Shown here piece after piece: positions 24,896 to 39,257 of a stretch of DNA of 64,000 nucleotides (within the stretch, counting starts at the first letter, position 1; each line of letters starts with the position of its first letter). A program made the translations under genes and the position numbers. Under the pieces are notes generated by a model. It searched no databases, was not told where the DNA came from, and saw nothing but the letters and a program-made list of their open reading frames with translations. Source of the DNA: Edolisoma coerulescens (lineage: Eukaryota > Chordata > Aves > Passeriformes > Campephagidae); assembly GCA_013397115.1 (NCBI GenBank), contig VWZW01004700.1, forward strand, positions 496,001-560,000. Direction: 5' to 3'.

Positions 24896-27800
24896 CTGTA
24901 GGGAGAAAATATTAATTAGTGAACTCATTTCTACAATGAAGTAGTGTATTAATCCTTAAAAACAATTTTGCTAATAAGTTTCTATTTATATTGGTTACTT
25001 AAACAGAAAATATTATATTCTACTTTGCATTTATAACAAAGAATAAAAATAAGTTAATACTGTAATAGCTTCAGTATGTACCAGGAGTTACTCTTTTTTT
25101 AAAACCCTGTACAATAAGTACCTTACTTCACACTAATTGTTATTCACATGGTGCCCTTGTTAGGATTATTCTCCCTTGTACTGTATTACTTGCATTACTA
25201 ATGTATGGTATTCATATATACACATTTCTGAGGAGTTTATGCACAATGAATTAATTAATTTTTCATCATCTGTTGTGCTAAAGATACTATGGGATAAACC
25301 CACAAATATTTCATATCACTAAATGTTTTTCAACATATATACACTTATTCTGAAATCACATAAGCCCTCCAGAAATACTAAGAGAGGAATGCTCAGTAGT
25401 CCAACCCTCTTCATAGTAAAACTCAGGAACAAGGTAAAACCACTATTATTCATTCTCAGAACTATTATTAACCAGTCTAAGGCTTGATTTGCTATCCTTT
25501 TCCACTATAGTCATTACAAGCTGCTATTTAGCTATTTCAGTTTGAATTCTATGAGTGCAAACACATCAGCCTAGAAAGGGATATACCTACTTTAGAGCAG
25601 TCCCTGCAGAAGGGGGAAATGGGGCAGTTAGGACAAAACAAAGCCTTACAAATAGCCAGGGAGCCATTACATGGTGGCAGCACTGCAGTATCACCAACTG
25701 CAGATTACTGAGGAGGCTCTCTTCATGAGGACTTTGCCTGAGACAGGACAAACTAGGACATTTAAAGAAAAGAGTGACCCTGCCTGAACTTAAGCGAATC
25801 AGAGAGGATAATGCTGAGCCTGCACACCAGGCAATACACCTTCAGGCATGAATATACCCTAGCTAAGGTAAACAAACAGGAGAAGGTGCACTTTCTGTTG
25901 AAACCATCTCACATAATTTCAGAGACAGGGTTTTCAACTGCCATCGTAGCTTCTTATCTTCAACATTTCAGTCTCTTAAACAAAGGTCTTGATGTAATTC
26001 TCAAGACTTTTAACCCATAAAGAAGAGTCTGATTTAGCACTCTGCCATTCCTAATACTTCACTAAGTGAGATTACACTAAGACACGCCAACTCAATTATT
26101 GGTGGCAGTGTACTTCTTCCTTCTCCACCACTTCATACCTTGCAATTCCTGTAGCCACCAACCAAGTGTTGGAATGGATATTAAAAATGGGATACTTGTC
26201 CTCTGTTATCCTGTCGTTGGCCCTGCTACAGACTTTATAGGTTTCTGGTACTAACAGTTAAAGGGCTCTGTGGCTACTCATCTCTTGTGTGAATTTTAGA
26301 TGCTCTTCCTACATTCTTGCAAGCCAGGGGCTTTGACAGTATTTTTTCTACACTGAGAACTATCTGGACTTCTAGGTATCTCCATCCAGCTACAGACCAA
26401 AAAGCAGAAAGCTTTGTACCAACAGTACAGCTTTAATGACCTCTGAAGTGCAAGTCAACTTAAATGTTCTTTGACACTAAATGCATCCACCCGCAGGCTT
26501 TCCTGGGAGTCCTCAAGCAAAACACAGACTTGGCTAATCCCACATCCCAAGGGGAATAGCACGGAAGACAATCTTCTTCGTTTGCTTTTTTGGGAAAATT
26601 ATGCTTGCTTAAGGAGAATGCATATATTTGTGATACACACACTATCACAAACTGTAACTGATGAATGTGAAATCATCTAGATATGGGCACCAAAAATACA
26701 ACCAGAATTATGTGTTCATATTCAAGCTAAATATTTCTTGACTATATTTGTTTCAGACTGCATTTTTACATGAAAACTTCAGTCAAAATATTTAGAAAAT
26801 TACTTAAGCAGAAACTGAAATCATCTGACACCACTTGAGATGCTTTAACAACTGTAGTTTGGAACAAGAGCTCAAAATTTGCATTGACTTATACCTTCTA
26901 CTTCTCTCTTGATGTTCTGAAAAAAATAATTGGAAAAACTTGTACATAATGGGCATATTTTCCCTGCAGTTCCATTTAATTTGACTTGTTACAGGAGAAG
27001 TCAGGAGTCAGAATTAGGACCAGAAAGCTCTCTCTCTCCTGTATTCACACTGCTCACACTCCAACACACAGCACAGGTACTTGTGACCCAAGCAGTCATT
27101 TGACTAGGATGAAAGCAGAAGAAAGGAAGAAACTGTGAGAGAATGGTCAAAGAAGCCCATAGGGGGGAGAATGGGATTGCATTCTCATGGGATTAGAAGA
27201 AGGAAGAAGGGACAAATAAAAAACTGCTTTATAATTACTGTGAAAGTAAAATATACAGGATACTTTTTGGCAAAACACAGGAAGAATAGGACCACTAATG
27301 TCAGGGACCAGACATTAACAGAGGGGCAAAAATAGACTGAATGAGAGAAATGGTATGAGGCAACAAAAGAACTAGCCATGCTAACTGGCACAAAATATGT
27401 TGAAAGAGAGACTGGGATGAACAAAAATCTAACAAGATTTTTTACGCAGACACTTTTAAAAGCTTAGAACATCTAAGGAACTCCAACAAAGCAATCCTGA
27501 TCTAAATGAAGGAAAGCTAAACTAACAACACATAAAAAACACTACAGAAAAAATTATGCTGGCTGATGCTAATGTGGAGGCTAACACCTGTAAAAAAGCC
27601 TTCTTGAGTAGGACTTTTTCTATCTAGATTACTTAGGATATAGGCACCTAAAATTCACTTAGAAAGTGATCCAACTTGAATACTTTCTGAAGATCTTCCC
27701 ACTTTGCATTAAAGTCCTGGAGACTAATTAGCCACACAAATGCTCATACTTTCCTTCCCTGGGCTCCTTCACTAACCAGACAGGCACCTAATGCTTTATT

Positions 27801-30800
27801 AAGCTTCTGCTGTAACCTACATTCAAGCAAATAGGCATCTAAATTCAATGCATCCTGATAACTTGTGATGGTCTGCTATTCACAGAGGGGTGCATCTGCT
27901 GCACTCCTTGAGACAGGCTTCCAGGCAGGAACAACTGCCACACAGAGTGCAGGAAACAAGAACTCTTCTGCACTCAGATGATTGGAGGAAACAGAGATGA
28001 AGGTCTGACCCCAGTTTCATTCTTTCTGGTTTTTAACTAGCAGTGGTCTAATAAAAGAGCAATACTCATTTGGGGTATCAGGTCTGGAACCTGCTATGAC
28101 AAACTTAAGCGTGCTTTGGTAACACCACACACTTATATCCAGCCAAACAGTATCTCAGCTTCAGATGAGACTTCGTACTCCAGAGAAAAAAGGGATGTAG
28201 AATAGCTTGATGATAAAGGCACTCTTTTCATACACAGATTCAACCTCTTCCGTCTAAACAGTATTTAAGCAGCGCAGGTCCTGTTTCTGGAACAAGCTTC
28301 CTACACAGACAACAGTATATAAAGGCTGACTGCTGGTGTTGCATTCTGAGAAGTGAGAATGCAGGTATCTGGTATATCTAGTTAGTATTCCTGTTTCACA
28401 GAATCACAGAATGGGTAAGGTTGGTCCTCTGTGCCCTCAGTAGAAGGTGCCTCCCTCTGGAGAATCAATTCACCCTCTGGAGTAGCCTAAGTTTCAAATA
28501 GAGTTAATGGGCTTTGGCGTCTTTTATTTGGGTTGATCACTCACTGCAGGTATTGAGGTGCTTAGACCTTTCCTTCAACTGCACAAGTGAAAGCTCTTCC
28601 TCAAGGCACCTCAAACTTATTTGAAGTTAGTATAAGTTATATAAATTAAGTACAAAAATTCAGTTTACTAGATTTTATCTTTTTTCTATTAGATCTCATC
28701 TTCACTAAAAGTTTTAGAGCACTGACTGAGGTCAGAGTTCTAGAAAAGAAGTAATGATGTATAAGAACCCCTACTCTAATACCCATGTAAAAGGGAATCA
28801 GTTAAGAAAATCTAGATAATATAGTTGTTGCACTTTGGATACTCCTGTTTAATGAATGTTTGACTGTTTGCTCAACTATGCAATTCTAATGTGGTTTCAT
28901 GTACAGCACATACAGGCAAAACATACTTTCAGTCACAACTTAGATTTAGAAACAGAGAATAGTTGAAGTTTTAAACCCTATGCTACAGTTTTGTCTTTGT
29001 TATATAAGGGTTACTTCACAAATCTCATGAAAAAGAGATAAAACTTGTGCCACTAGGAGAGACCATCTGCCCTACAGCTTGATTTTTACCACCACAGCCT
29101 ACTCAAACATCACTGGCTTTTAGAGACAGCTGGCCAGGCATTTTTTTTCTTCTGTTGCTCATTATAATTTTTCATGTAACCTACATAGATGTTTGTTATG
29201 TTTATTATTACTTAAAAATGAGACACTACTTTTCTTTCTCACATTATTCTGAAACAAGAGATATACCAGTATGTTTCTGCTGTTTGAAAACAAAAAATCT
29301 CAGTTTATTTTTAAAAATACTTGCAGTAATCATTTTATTAGACTTAAGCTTATGTAGATGCTGAAACTGCCCTGAGGTGGTGATGTCTTTGGCATAGCTG
29401 AGGTAAGTTCTGGATGTTGTTAAACATACCTCTAAAGAATGCTGAGTACTGAGGGTTGCTAAATCAAACTACTATTGCTTTCCGCTTCAGCTGCTGACTG
29501 ATGTGCTTGAACAACTACAAGAAAAGGCTGTCAAATGGAAAAGCTTGTAGGATATAAAGGCCAGAAAATTATAGAAGTATTTAGGCTGCCCTAATCTAGA
29601 TTTCTTTTTTCTTTTGGTGGTTTTACCTTGTATATATTTTTTATACATGATCAAATATATTGATGTTCCATATTAAAGCCAAAAGGATGGCTGAAATTTT
29701 TGAAGTTAGAAAAAACTCAGAGGCAACTCTGGCTCAAAAGAAGGCTTTGCCAAGTAAACAAGAGATACTGCATAGAAAACACAAATTTAAGATCAGATTT
29801 TTTCCTACAAAGATTCATAAAGCATCACTTTCCAAGTTATAAAATTACTGGTAAGATAAACTGAATTGAAAAGTTCAGGAAATAAAGATGCACTTTTACA
29901 AGTACTGTAAAATTAGTAAAAGCTCAGAAGGGCTTTTGATAGGAAAAAAAACCCAGAAACTGAGTGCTTTCCTTCCCAATAAAATAATGATGATTCTGTG
30001 AAATCATCCAGTGAGCTAGAAGATGAATGGAATGACATGAAGAGAAGTGTGGGAGAGGAGCTTTTGCCAGAAAGGATCAGTTTCAGACTAACAAGAAGAT
30101 GCAAGCAAGAATAAAGATGTGTATTTCCTGTTGAGAGAGATGAAACAAGTAAATATAAACAGAACGTTTGGAGATCCTCATTCTTGTGAGGAGTTCTACA
30201 GACACAGCCCTCAATGAAATCTATACTTCCTGAAAACCGTAAACAGCAGCTCAGAGCTCTGATTTAGGGAATCTGTCATGCCAAAAAAGTAACCAGAGTT
30301 CTGCACTGCTGCTGGACTGCTCCTAATACCCTTGTTTGAAGACCACTGGAGAATTCCTCTTCTTTCTGCAGCCTGCATGGTAAATATATCTAACATTAAT
30401 CTTTTTTAAACTATCTACCATCACTACTGAAAGTGGGAAGATGGGTGACTTTTTGTTTCACACTAGTTGTAAAGATTTTGACAAGGTCATAATTTTGAGT
30501 TCTTCAGGAACTCTTGTCAAAACCCTTATGTTTAGCTTTGACTGTTACTAGGCTCTGCAAAAAAAAACCTGTTAGAGAGGTACACAAGGACTCCACAGGC
30601 ACTTATTATGTAGAGAAAAAACTGGGGCTAAAGACAATCCTTATCTACAATATAAAAAATAATCCATGCAGAGGGTGAGCGAGTAAGCCTTAAACATTTT
30701 CACCTCTTGTTAGATATTTTCTAGCAAACATGACACTTCTTTTCTTTTCTCAAATGATGACCATAATCATTTGAGCAAGGTATTTTTTTTCATTAGAGGA

Positions 30801-32288
30801 TATTATTCTAAGTAGAACAGACAATTTTTATGTCCATTTCTTTATTTTATATAATGTGATTAAGGAACTACTACATGTTATTTCTACATTACAGTATTTC
30901 ATGAAACATGCAGGTTTCAGGCAGAGATTTCTTTTTTAAATTGAACAATCAACTCTCATAATATTTAAATTTATTTAGCACATATATAAAAAGAAAATAA
31001 ATATTCAAAAACTACTTATGTCGTCTATAATATTTAGCTCTATGAACTACTTAACAACTCGTAATTGTACCCCTCTGATTTCATTATCATGAGCAGAATC
31101 CAACTTTCTTAATCATGCTAAAGGTTGTTTTAAATTTTCCATACAAAGCCAGTTTATGTCAATAGCACATAATATATTAACTTTAAATCATACAATCAAT
31201 ACATTATTTTATAATCTCTTTTTTTCTTTAGAATTTTTTAATTTTGAATTCATATTTAAGCAGTTGTAAGGAATACTTTTGAGAATACTATGTTGTGAAA
31301 AACTGTACTTTATCATATATGAGTCATATTTGATGTCTTATTTACAGTCTTATTTAGAATTTTTTTATAAATATATGTATAAATGATCTCTTTTCCATTT
31401 CATAATGAAATTCAGTCATCTCCTTCTGATCACTTAGATCATCCTTTACATCTTGGTCAATCGGTCAAACAAGAGAAGCATTTATAAAGCTGCGCCACAC
31501 AAAAGATTAACATCTCCATAAAGATATTTTGTAAGAAAATCAGATAATATTCTAGCTACAAAAAGAAAATTAAAAACATGCAGCAAAGCAAGATAAGCAT
31601 TGTAACATATTAGTAAAACCTACTTTTGCATTAAGCTATAGTACCTTAGGCGCTTCCTAATGAAAAAAAGGCAAACAACTTGTACCTAAACAGAATATCA
31701 AAGCTAAATAAGTTCAGTAAGGCAACGGGAAGATTCATTTTTTTATTCAAATAGAGTTTTGGTTATTTTGATGTACTTAAAAATGCAAGAACCAAGTTCC
31801 ATACACAAGCAATTTGTTTATTTAAACAAGGTACAAATTTTTTGCCATCCTCTACTCAAAGTGCTACTATTATGTGGAAAATGCAAAAAAAAAATTGTTA
31901 AGTAATGATAATGAATGATTTAAAGAGACATTCATCTTTATATAATAAACTCAAGCTCAAAATTATTTAGTCCTTAAACAATACACAAATTTTGTACATG
32001 GGATGCATAGCCATCATCACTATTGAAACCTGTATAAGTTTAATATTGAGCAGGCAGCAAACAAAAACTAGTTGTCTCTTTAAATTTTTACTTAATATTT
32101 TAACCCCCATGCAGAATTTTACAAGCTGCTCACAAGATGACATGAGAGTTGTTAATATGGTTTAAAGCAACACACTCAAAATATGGGAAAACGGACTATA
32201 ATGTAACGTTTTCCTACTATGCATTTTCCATAACAAACAAAAGAAAAACCCACAACTTTAGTTTCTGTCAGGCAGACGAAGTCTTTAC
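24896..32288 (-). other. RIMS2: RIMS2 intron (7,393 nt)
   Basis: AT-rich, with one short antisense CR1 terminus near 28.4 kb. No other exon was recognised. Confidence 0.75.
28394..28424 (-). repeat. CR1 LINE 3'-terminal remnant
   Basis: The plus strand reads TTTCACAGAATCACAGAATG then GGTAAGGTTGG, the reverse complement of the CR1 3' end with its ATTCTGTG-type terminal repeat. Only about 30 bp is recognisable. Confidence 0.5.
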
Positions 32289-32336
32289 CTGAACCCTAGG
32301 AACAAAAGGCGTTGTTCTTCTACTAAGGCTTTGGCT
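32289..32336 (-). CDS. RIMS2: RIMS2 cassette exon before C2A (48 nt)
   Basis: Phase 0 to 0, 16 codons: SQSLSRRTTPFVPRVQ. I recognise this insert from RIM isoforms, where it lies between GQLS and IKLW at the front of the C2A domain. It adds a basic, Ser/Thr-rich segment (SRRTT) that could be phosphorylated. The acceptor GCTTACCAG|AGC follows a long U-rich tract with two TGC motifs close to the splice site. The donor is CAG|GTAAAG. Its symmetric phase lets it be skipped without changing the frame, so it is probably alternatively used. Confidence 0.88.
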
Positions 32337-35300
32337 CTGGTAAGCAAAATTAAAGAAAAAGCAATAAAACAAAACCAAAAAAGACAACACGCTGGAAACT
32401 AAAAGACCAAAAATAAAAACAAAGACACATAACTATTACTTTAAACACAGCTTTACAGCAACAACATATTTACCTAACACAAAGTATTTTAATGCAATGC
32501 ATAAATTAAATCTGCAAATCTGTTATCAAATCATATCAAAAACCTGTGGTGGAAATTCTTGCCTTAGGGAAGTCAGCAGGAATTTTACCACTGATTCCCC
32601 AGGAGCAAGGATTTCTCTTTGCAAGTCTATAGACAACATTTACAATAGATTTAGAAATAACATGTAACAAAAAGAACAAGTAGGCAAAGTGTGATTTAAA
32701 AGTGGGGTTGGAAACATAAGTTAAGGTTGATCATCTCTTTCAGGGAGCTTGTACATGCATATTCAGAGAGAAACAAGTACAATTCACTCACTGACAGCTT
32801 TGGTTACTCAGGAAAGTGAGTAAAATAAAAGGTTTTCTCTTTTTTGCAACTTTAAGAGTCACATCTATGAAAAGACCTCCTAAATACTTTGAAAACAATT
32901 AAAAGAAAGTTAGTGCTGTCTGGTTTTAGCATTACATGGGGGAAGGTACAATCTATGTATTCCAAGTCTCCAGCAATCATGACAGAAATGACGTATGGTA
33001 CACACAGAAAACCCTGGCATGAAATGGGATCTAGAGCATTTAGCAAACTAAATGCATACATAGATGCATTTATAACATATTTTTGTGCTGTAACATTTCA
33101 GACCACGTACAACCTTGTGACCTCCAGTGGCTACATCGAGTACAGGCAACACAAATTCCTGGACTAGCTGCAAATTCCAAGCAACCATTCTCCACCTTCA
33201 TCTTAGGGCAACAGCTAATGAAATGGCACAGAATTGGTACAGAGTATGGGGCATGGACAGGAAAAGGAGCGTGTGTTGATACGTCAGAGGGCCAGTGAGG
33301 GGGAGAACAGGAGCATGGAGTAGGTCACAACAATCACAGCCATCTGACAGATGGGAATCTCCTTTACCTCTGCTCAGTTTTCCTGAGATTATTGATCTAA
33401 TTCAAAATGATAGAAATAAGCTACTACTCAAAATTCACTTCCATTAGAAATACAGCCAAAGCATGGAAATAGGCACAGTGATGATGCTTCTGCCACCCTC
33501 TTTGCTTATTTGGCATGCACAGATGCTGGAGAAATCTATTCCATAAAATGTGTGAAGTAATCTGTTCTTACATCAAAGCAAGAGGATATATAAGAAAATT
33601 TGACAGTCTGGATCTCGGGTTTTGTCTGATGTGCTCCCTGTGCTCTGCAAGGTGCAGCAGCTGCACTCTACCTGCCACTCTGCATGGGCAGGACTGCAGA
33701 GCCCAGTGTTAGGGTGTCAGAATGTGACCTACTCACAATAAAAGTAGATCTTCAGCTTGCTTCTGCTCCATTTTATAAGGGAAAAATAAATTATCACAGG
33801 ATACTGCAACCCTAAGAGGGACAGAATCTCTTCCACCATGCACCAAAGGTCTTCACCTCTCATTCTGCCTTGGAAATGGAGGAAAATCAACACACTGTGT
33901 GCATTACCTAGAACTTTCTACATTAGAGCAACAGCAATTTAATTGCATAGAGGTATAAAGGGAAGGAAGAAAAGGAAAAAGAACATGTGAAAGGGCAAGG
34001 GGAAGCATGTATTGTACTTGATCTCATCCCCTCAATGTTCTGACATATAGGCCCTTCATGATGTAAAATAAAGGCTTTCTAGTATGCTGCATATATCACA
34101 ACCATAATTAATATAACTGTATTTTCATTGCTTTATAAACTGAATGTGTATGGCAGATCTACTGAAGTGGTTCTGTGGTCCAAATGTACAGTGAAATAGA
34201 TTAATTTCATAAATGACATCCCTTTTCTGTTAGAATTTCCACCCGTACAAAAATTAAATACTGTGATTTTATACTTGTATCTGTTTAAATGGTCTTATGT
34301 TATTATTCCCTAAACCTAACTATTGGAAAAGTATTTCAAGTTATACTTCTCATGCAGTATTGAAAAGGTAGCCAAAATGCAGTAATGGAGCTAAGAGCAC
34401 CAGCATACAAAGAATACTTTTGACTTTTTCAAAATTATATTAAAGGAAAAACAACTCAGTGAAAAAACACAGAAACGGAACCAGACAAAGCAAATAATAA
34501 AAAAATTATAATTGCAATAACAGTCAGATACTCCCCTGAAAGAAGAACATGAATAAAAAGTGCCATAAAATAAAGCACAGAGAATACAGATAAATTTTAT
34601 ACCTTAGTAAGTTATAACACACAATAGTTTACTGTAGCTGCACAAAATTCATTCAATTAAATATGTACTTGGGCAGAATAATTATTAATGTAAAGAAGAT
34701 TTCCTGTCTGTGTGAGATGGTTTACTTTGTGGTAAAACCTATTGGTCAGCTCTAGACTGACACTGTAACCTCCAGAGAAGAAAACAGTTACACAGACCAA
34801 TGCCAATACAGAGGAAAAGACAGAAAACTTAACAGCCAAAGACATCCCTGAATACTACAGAGGCATCACTGACGCTAAACTGGCCAAAAACATACCAAAC
34901 ATAAAGAAATAGATTCCAAAACACTACTAATATAAAAAAATCCTGTAAGGATCTAGAGCACTGTCTGAATAAGCCTATATTCAAGCATTCATTCAAATAC
35001 TTCAGACCTCCATGTGAACTGCTGTACTCCCCTTCTGCTCACAGCTCTTGTATTTCACTGCCTATATTTCCCAGCTGCACTAACAGCAACCCTTCAGGAC
35101 TACATGCTACTGACCAAAGGCACAGAAAATATGGAAAACACTTCCAAAACCTTGCCTTTCATCTACTCCTTCAGATTCATCACACCTGTCTGAATTCAGC
35201 CACCATCACCCAGAATGTCATTGACCCACCGCTTTCACAAAGAACAGCAACCTGTCCTCATTTACTGCCAGGGCTCTGTAGTTATTCTCCTGCCTAGGTA

Positions 35301-37950
35301 CTCACCATAAAGAGCTCATTCACAATTGCAATCAGAATTTAGTATTTCCTTTCATTTCCACCTTACTCAGCTATTTTGAATGAATATGTGATCCATCAAC
35401 TATTCTGTTAGAAAAGAGCTAATTAAAACATGAAAAACCAAAATACTGAAGCACATTCATTTTGTAGCATTCAAACTAAAATATTTTTTGTAACTTGAGG
35501 AGATTTTTAAAATTCAGTTTTACCTTACTATTTTACCTTTGCTAAAGGTCCAAAATTAGAAAATCTCACAGTCCATTCTAATTTTTCAAAACATCTCCAA
35601 CTTTACAAACAGGATTTTTTCATTAAGTCTTCCAAAGTTTCAAAACTTTTTGGTCATAAAATGATAAACCCAAATATTAAAAAGTGAAGGAAAAGCTATT
35701 CATCACACTACCTTCTAGAACATAAACCCCCAAATTTGATGCCACAAAGTTTTTAATTTTTCAAAACTATCTTAAAAATCAGATTAAAAAGAAACTACTT
35801 CGATTGTTTTGAAAATACTGTTCCTGTAGAATATGTCAATTGTCATGAAGTCCTCTATTTATAAAAATGCATATGAGCCTATACATTGCCATGTGCCCAG
35901 TTAGATCCTGTGTTGCTTCTATCCAAAGCATCTGCAGACGCTATGACAGCCACCCTTGCTTGCAAAGCAAAAAGTTTGGTACTTGCCTCCCAAAGTCTTG
36001 ACCCAACAGCAGCAGGAGCTGGGTTGTGCCCTTAACATGATTCACATGGAATACAGCTATTGCCAATGTTACTTTAGCTGGGCAGATAAGATAAGCATCC
36101 AAACTTTCGAAATGTCTACTAATCTTAGATGTCTAAATTGCAACTTTAGAGAGCTACAGAGTATTTCTGACTTCAGTTTCACTCAGCTGGAGCTTTGTGT
36201 TCTCAGATATCAGCTGCTCTCTGAGGGAAACAGATAATATGTAGTAGGGAGTATTGAATGTAATTGCAAACAGTACATAAGGAAGTACCAAAAACAAATA
36301 GGAAAGATTTTCTAATGTCTCTTAACATAATTTGGTTTCCTTAGATGGAAAGAAACTTTTTAGAATAGGCATTTATACATTGAAACAGTTAAAAAATAAA
36401 TACAAATAGGAATCATGCCTTCTTGAGTTGAACACTGAATTTACATGCCATTCTGAGAAACAAAACCTTTTGTTTTCTGTTATTCTCAATAAATTAGAAT
36501 ATACCTCAAAATTTCCCAACACTATGATTATACACCTCAAACTTCAATATCCTATCAAACCACTAAATCAAAAGACCTACTGACTTCACAAAAAAATCCG
36601 AATCTTAAACCCATGAAGATTTTGATCTGAAACTGAGAAAGTGAGAAAGTCAGTTCTATGTGGTTCCTATTTGGGCAGCTATTCCATAGTGTCTGTGCAC
36701 TGGTCATCTGAGCAGTTAACTCTGAATCTTAAATTTCATGCTGGGAGCAAGGCACCACAACTTTTTGACAGCCTAATCTTTTATGAAGTTTAGACAAAAG
36801 AAATTTCTTTCTTCTCTGTCTCCACTATCAACAATTTTTACTGTCTTGTAAAAATAAGAGGGTTTTTAGAAACTTTGGTCTGTGTATTTTGACAGTTCAT
36901 GCTCCCTCGTCATTGTATTTTTGCAAAGCACTCTGCACTCTGCAGTCAAGACTTTTAGTTTTCCATTTATCCAAAGGATTGAATCTTTCAAAATAGTTAA
37001 ATTCAACAGCTACAGAAAATAAAACATTATATATTGCAAATGGTTGGTCTGATGAGCAAACAAATGTCTCATGCACTGCAAAATGGAGTCAACACAGCCA
37101 CTGAAGAGACAAAAACATTCTTCCTCTCCTCTATCAATACCATGAACCATTTCTGTGAGACCTAGAAACTGTCTTCTTGGATTTTATGCATATTTTTATG
37201 GTACACTCAACATATACAACTTGGAAGTAACATGAATGTGGCATTTCCAAACTTGTTTAACACCAGTTTTGCGCTGCTTCCATTCCATTTGCTTTTCCTT
37301 TTCAATATGTCAGGCTACAACTAAGCACTTTTGAAAAATCACACTTTGGAATTGTAAATAACATGGAAAAGTGCACAAAGCTCAACATCTTCAGTTTATT
37401 ACCAAAAAAAGTACCCTTTAAAGGAAAACATTCACGTAATGAACTTTCCTCTCAATGAGAGTGAAGAACAAAACTGAGTAACACTTGTACAAAGAATACA
37501 ACATGAGTAAAATATCAGAGGGATATCTGGGGAAGTTATATATGAAAGTTAGTGCATAAGAAATAAGCAATAGTAACCTCCAAGCACACAGGTAATAAAA
37601 TCTACCGACTCTACACATAAGTGTGACAGTTGAAAAAATGTTTACACTCAACAGCACAAACATAACTGGAGGCCAAGATTAGACCTTTCTGAAAATTTGA
37701 CTCTACCAGTCTAGCTTACCAGACAAATATACATGTATATACCAAATTCAACTTACATAAAATTTCCAAAAGCTAATAAAATGGAATACAATTATGGAAC
37801 TCTGGTCCTGCCTAGACTGAGGTGTACAGCATTAAACAAAAAACGTAGCTAGTGTAACAAGAAATTTCAGTTAGAGGTAGCTAGCACTACAGTAAGAGTT
37901 GTATATGCTGCAAAAACCACAACATTAATATCAATGAAATGTTTACATAC
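32337..37950 (-). other. RIMS2: RIMS2 intron (5,614 nt)
   Basis: AT-rich. No repeat family or further exon was recognised. Confidence 0.75.
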
Positions 37951-38063
37951 TGAAAGTTGTCCAGACAAGAACTGTGGAACATCCCTTAACATGCCAGGAC
38001 TCATAGGAGAAGTCACTGAAATAGAAGGTCGGTCCATTTTTTGAGATTCAAATGAACTAGAAC
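37951..38063 (-). CDS. RIMS2: RIMS2 exon, PDZ-C2A linker (113 nt)
   Basis: Phase 1 to 0. It completes a Ser run and encodes SSSFESQKMDRPSISVTSPM then SPGMLRDVPQFLSGQLS. The Ser/Thr/Pro-rich linker ends at GQLS, directly before the first beta strand of C2A. The acceptor is AATTACAG|GT and the donor is TCA|GTATGT. The phase-0 end allows it to join either the 48-nt cassette exon or the C2A exon directly. Confidence 0.95.
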
Positions 38064-39210
38064 CTGTAATTATAAATAAAAATATTTTATAAAGAGTAGA
38101 AGTTAGCCATATTTTTCAACGTTCTTTAAACAAAAATTGTAGAAATATAACCAAACATGCAGTAAAGTTGTGATAAATTTCGTTTTTTTAAATCTATTTT
38201 AAATTACCAAATAACGATACTCAATCTTTTGGTGATCAGATGCAATCAGGAGCTTTTTTTTATAGAATGGAAAATAGTATATTCAGATATTTCTGACTGT
38301 AATTATGGCAGTAAGTTGAAGGCCCAAAAATAAACACTTTACTGTGGTCAAATGAATTCAGTCTTCCAACTTATTATCTTGTACAAACAGATTAATTTTT
38401 AATTAGATTTTTACAAAAATATCAATATATATATTATGTTTTTTGTGAATTTTGTTTCAAATCTACAAGTCTGAAAATGGTCAGAGGACAAGTTTTGACA
38501 CACAAAGCATGGAGCAAAAGTGAAGTATTTTTATAAATAAAAAAGACAATCCACATCTCACAAAACATAAAATCAATTTTAAGAATTGGTCAATGAGTAA
38601 AAAGTCATTGAAATAGTTTTTCATATTATTATAATCATGTTCATGCCATTTCATTTATTCATGGCTTCCATTATAATAGAGTTCTAAAACAATGATAAAA
38701 AATAACTCCAGGCTGAAATCCATCTTATCAGATCAAAGCCAAAGAACAAGTTATTTTTCCCTACATGAAATACTTGTTTCGTCAATTTAAGTAGCATTGA
38801 ATGGCTCCAATAAAGTAAGAGTATTCTGAGTTCAAAGTAGCTATCACTCAAGCTGTAAACAAAGAACATTTCTTTTCCATTTTTAGTTTATAAGATGCAA
38901 CTGAAATGCAAAGCAAGAAAACAGGAAATTAAAAATTGCTATTAATGTTCTTACATATTAGTTAGAATTACACTTTCTTCAATCAAAACTCATCGAAGCT
39001 TATAACCGATGTCGAACCTAAAGCACAATATCCTGACTTTTGATAGCTTATTATTAAACAAAGGTAGATAGATAATACAGTAAGATGACATACTGAGACA
39101 AATACAGACAAAGAGACAAGAGCTATACTGACTGCAGAGGACATTTCTCATTCTATTTGTGCTTACATAAAAGAGAGAGAAGATTTTCCTACCCCACAAT
39201 TGAAACTTAC
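38064..39210 (-). other. RIMS2: RIMS2 intron (1,147 nt)
   Basis: AT-rich. Nothing else was recognised. Confidence 0.85.
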
Positions 39211-39257
39211 TGGACTCCAGCTGTGCATGTGTGCCGTCAGGTATTCTGGGAATGTCC
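39211..39257 (-). CDS. RIMS2: RIMS2 exon, PDZ-C2A linker (47 nt)
   Basis: Phase 2 to 1. It completes Gly and encodes DIPRIPDGTHAQLES plus the first base of Ser. This matches the RIM2 linker after the PDZ domain; I remember DIPRIPDSTHAQLESS in mammals. The acceptor is ATTTCAG|G and the donor is CCA|GTAAGT. At 15 full codons it is short, but both splice sites are strong and the frame is consistent on both sides. Confidence 0.93.
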
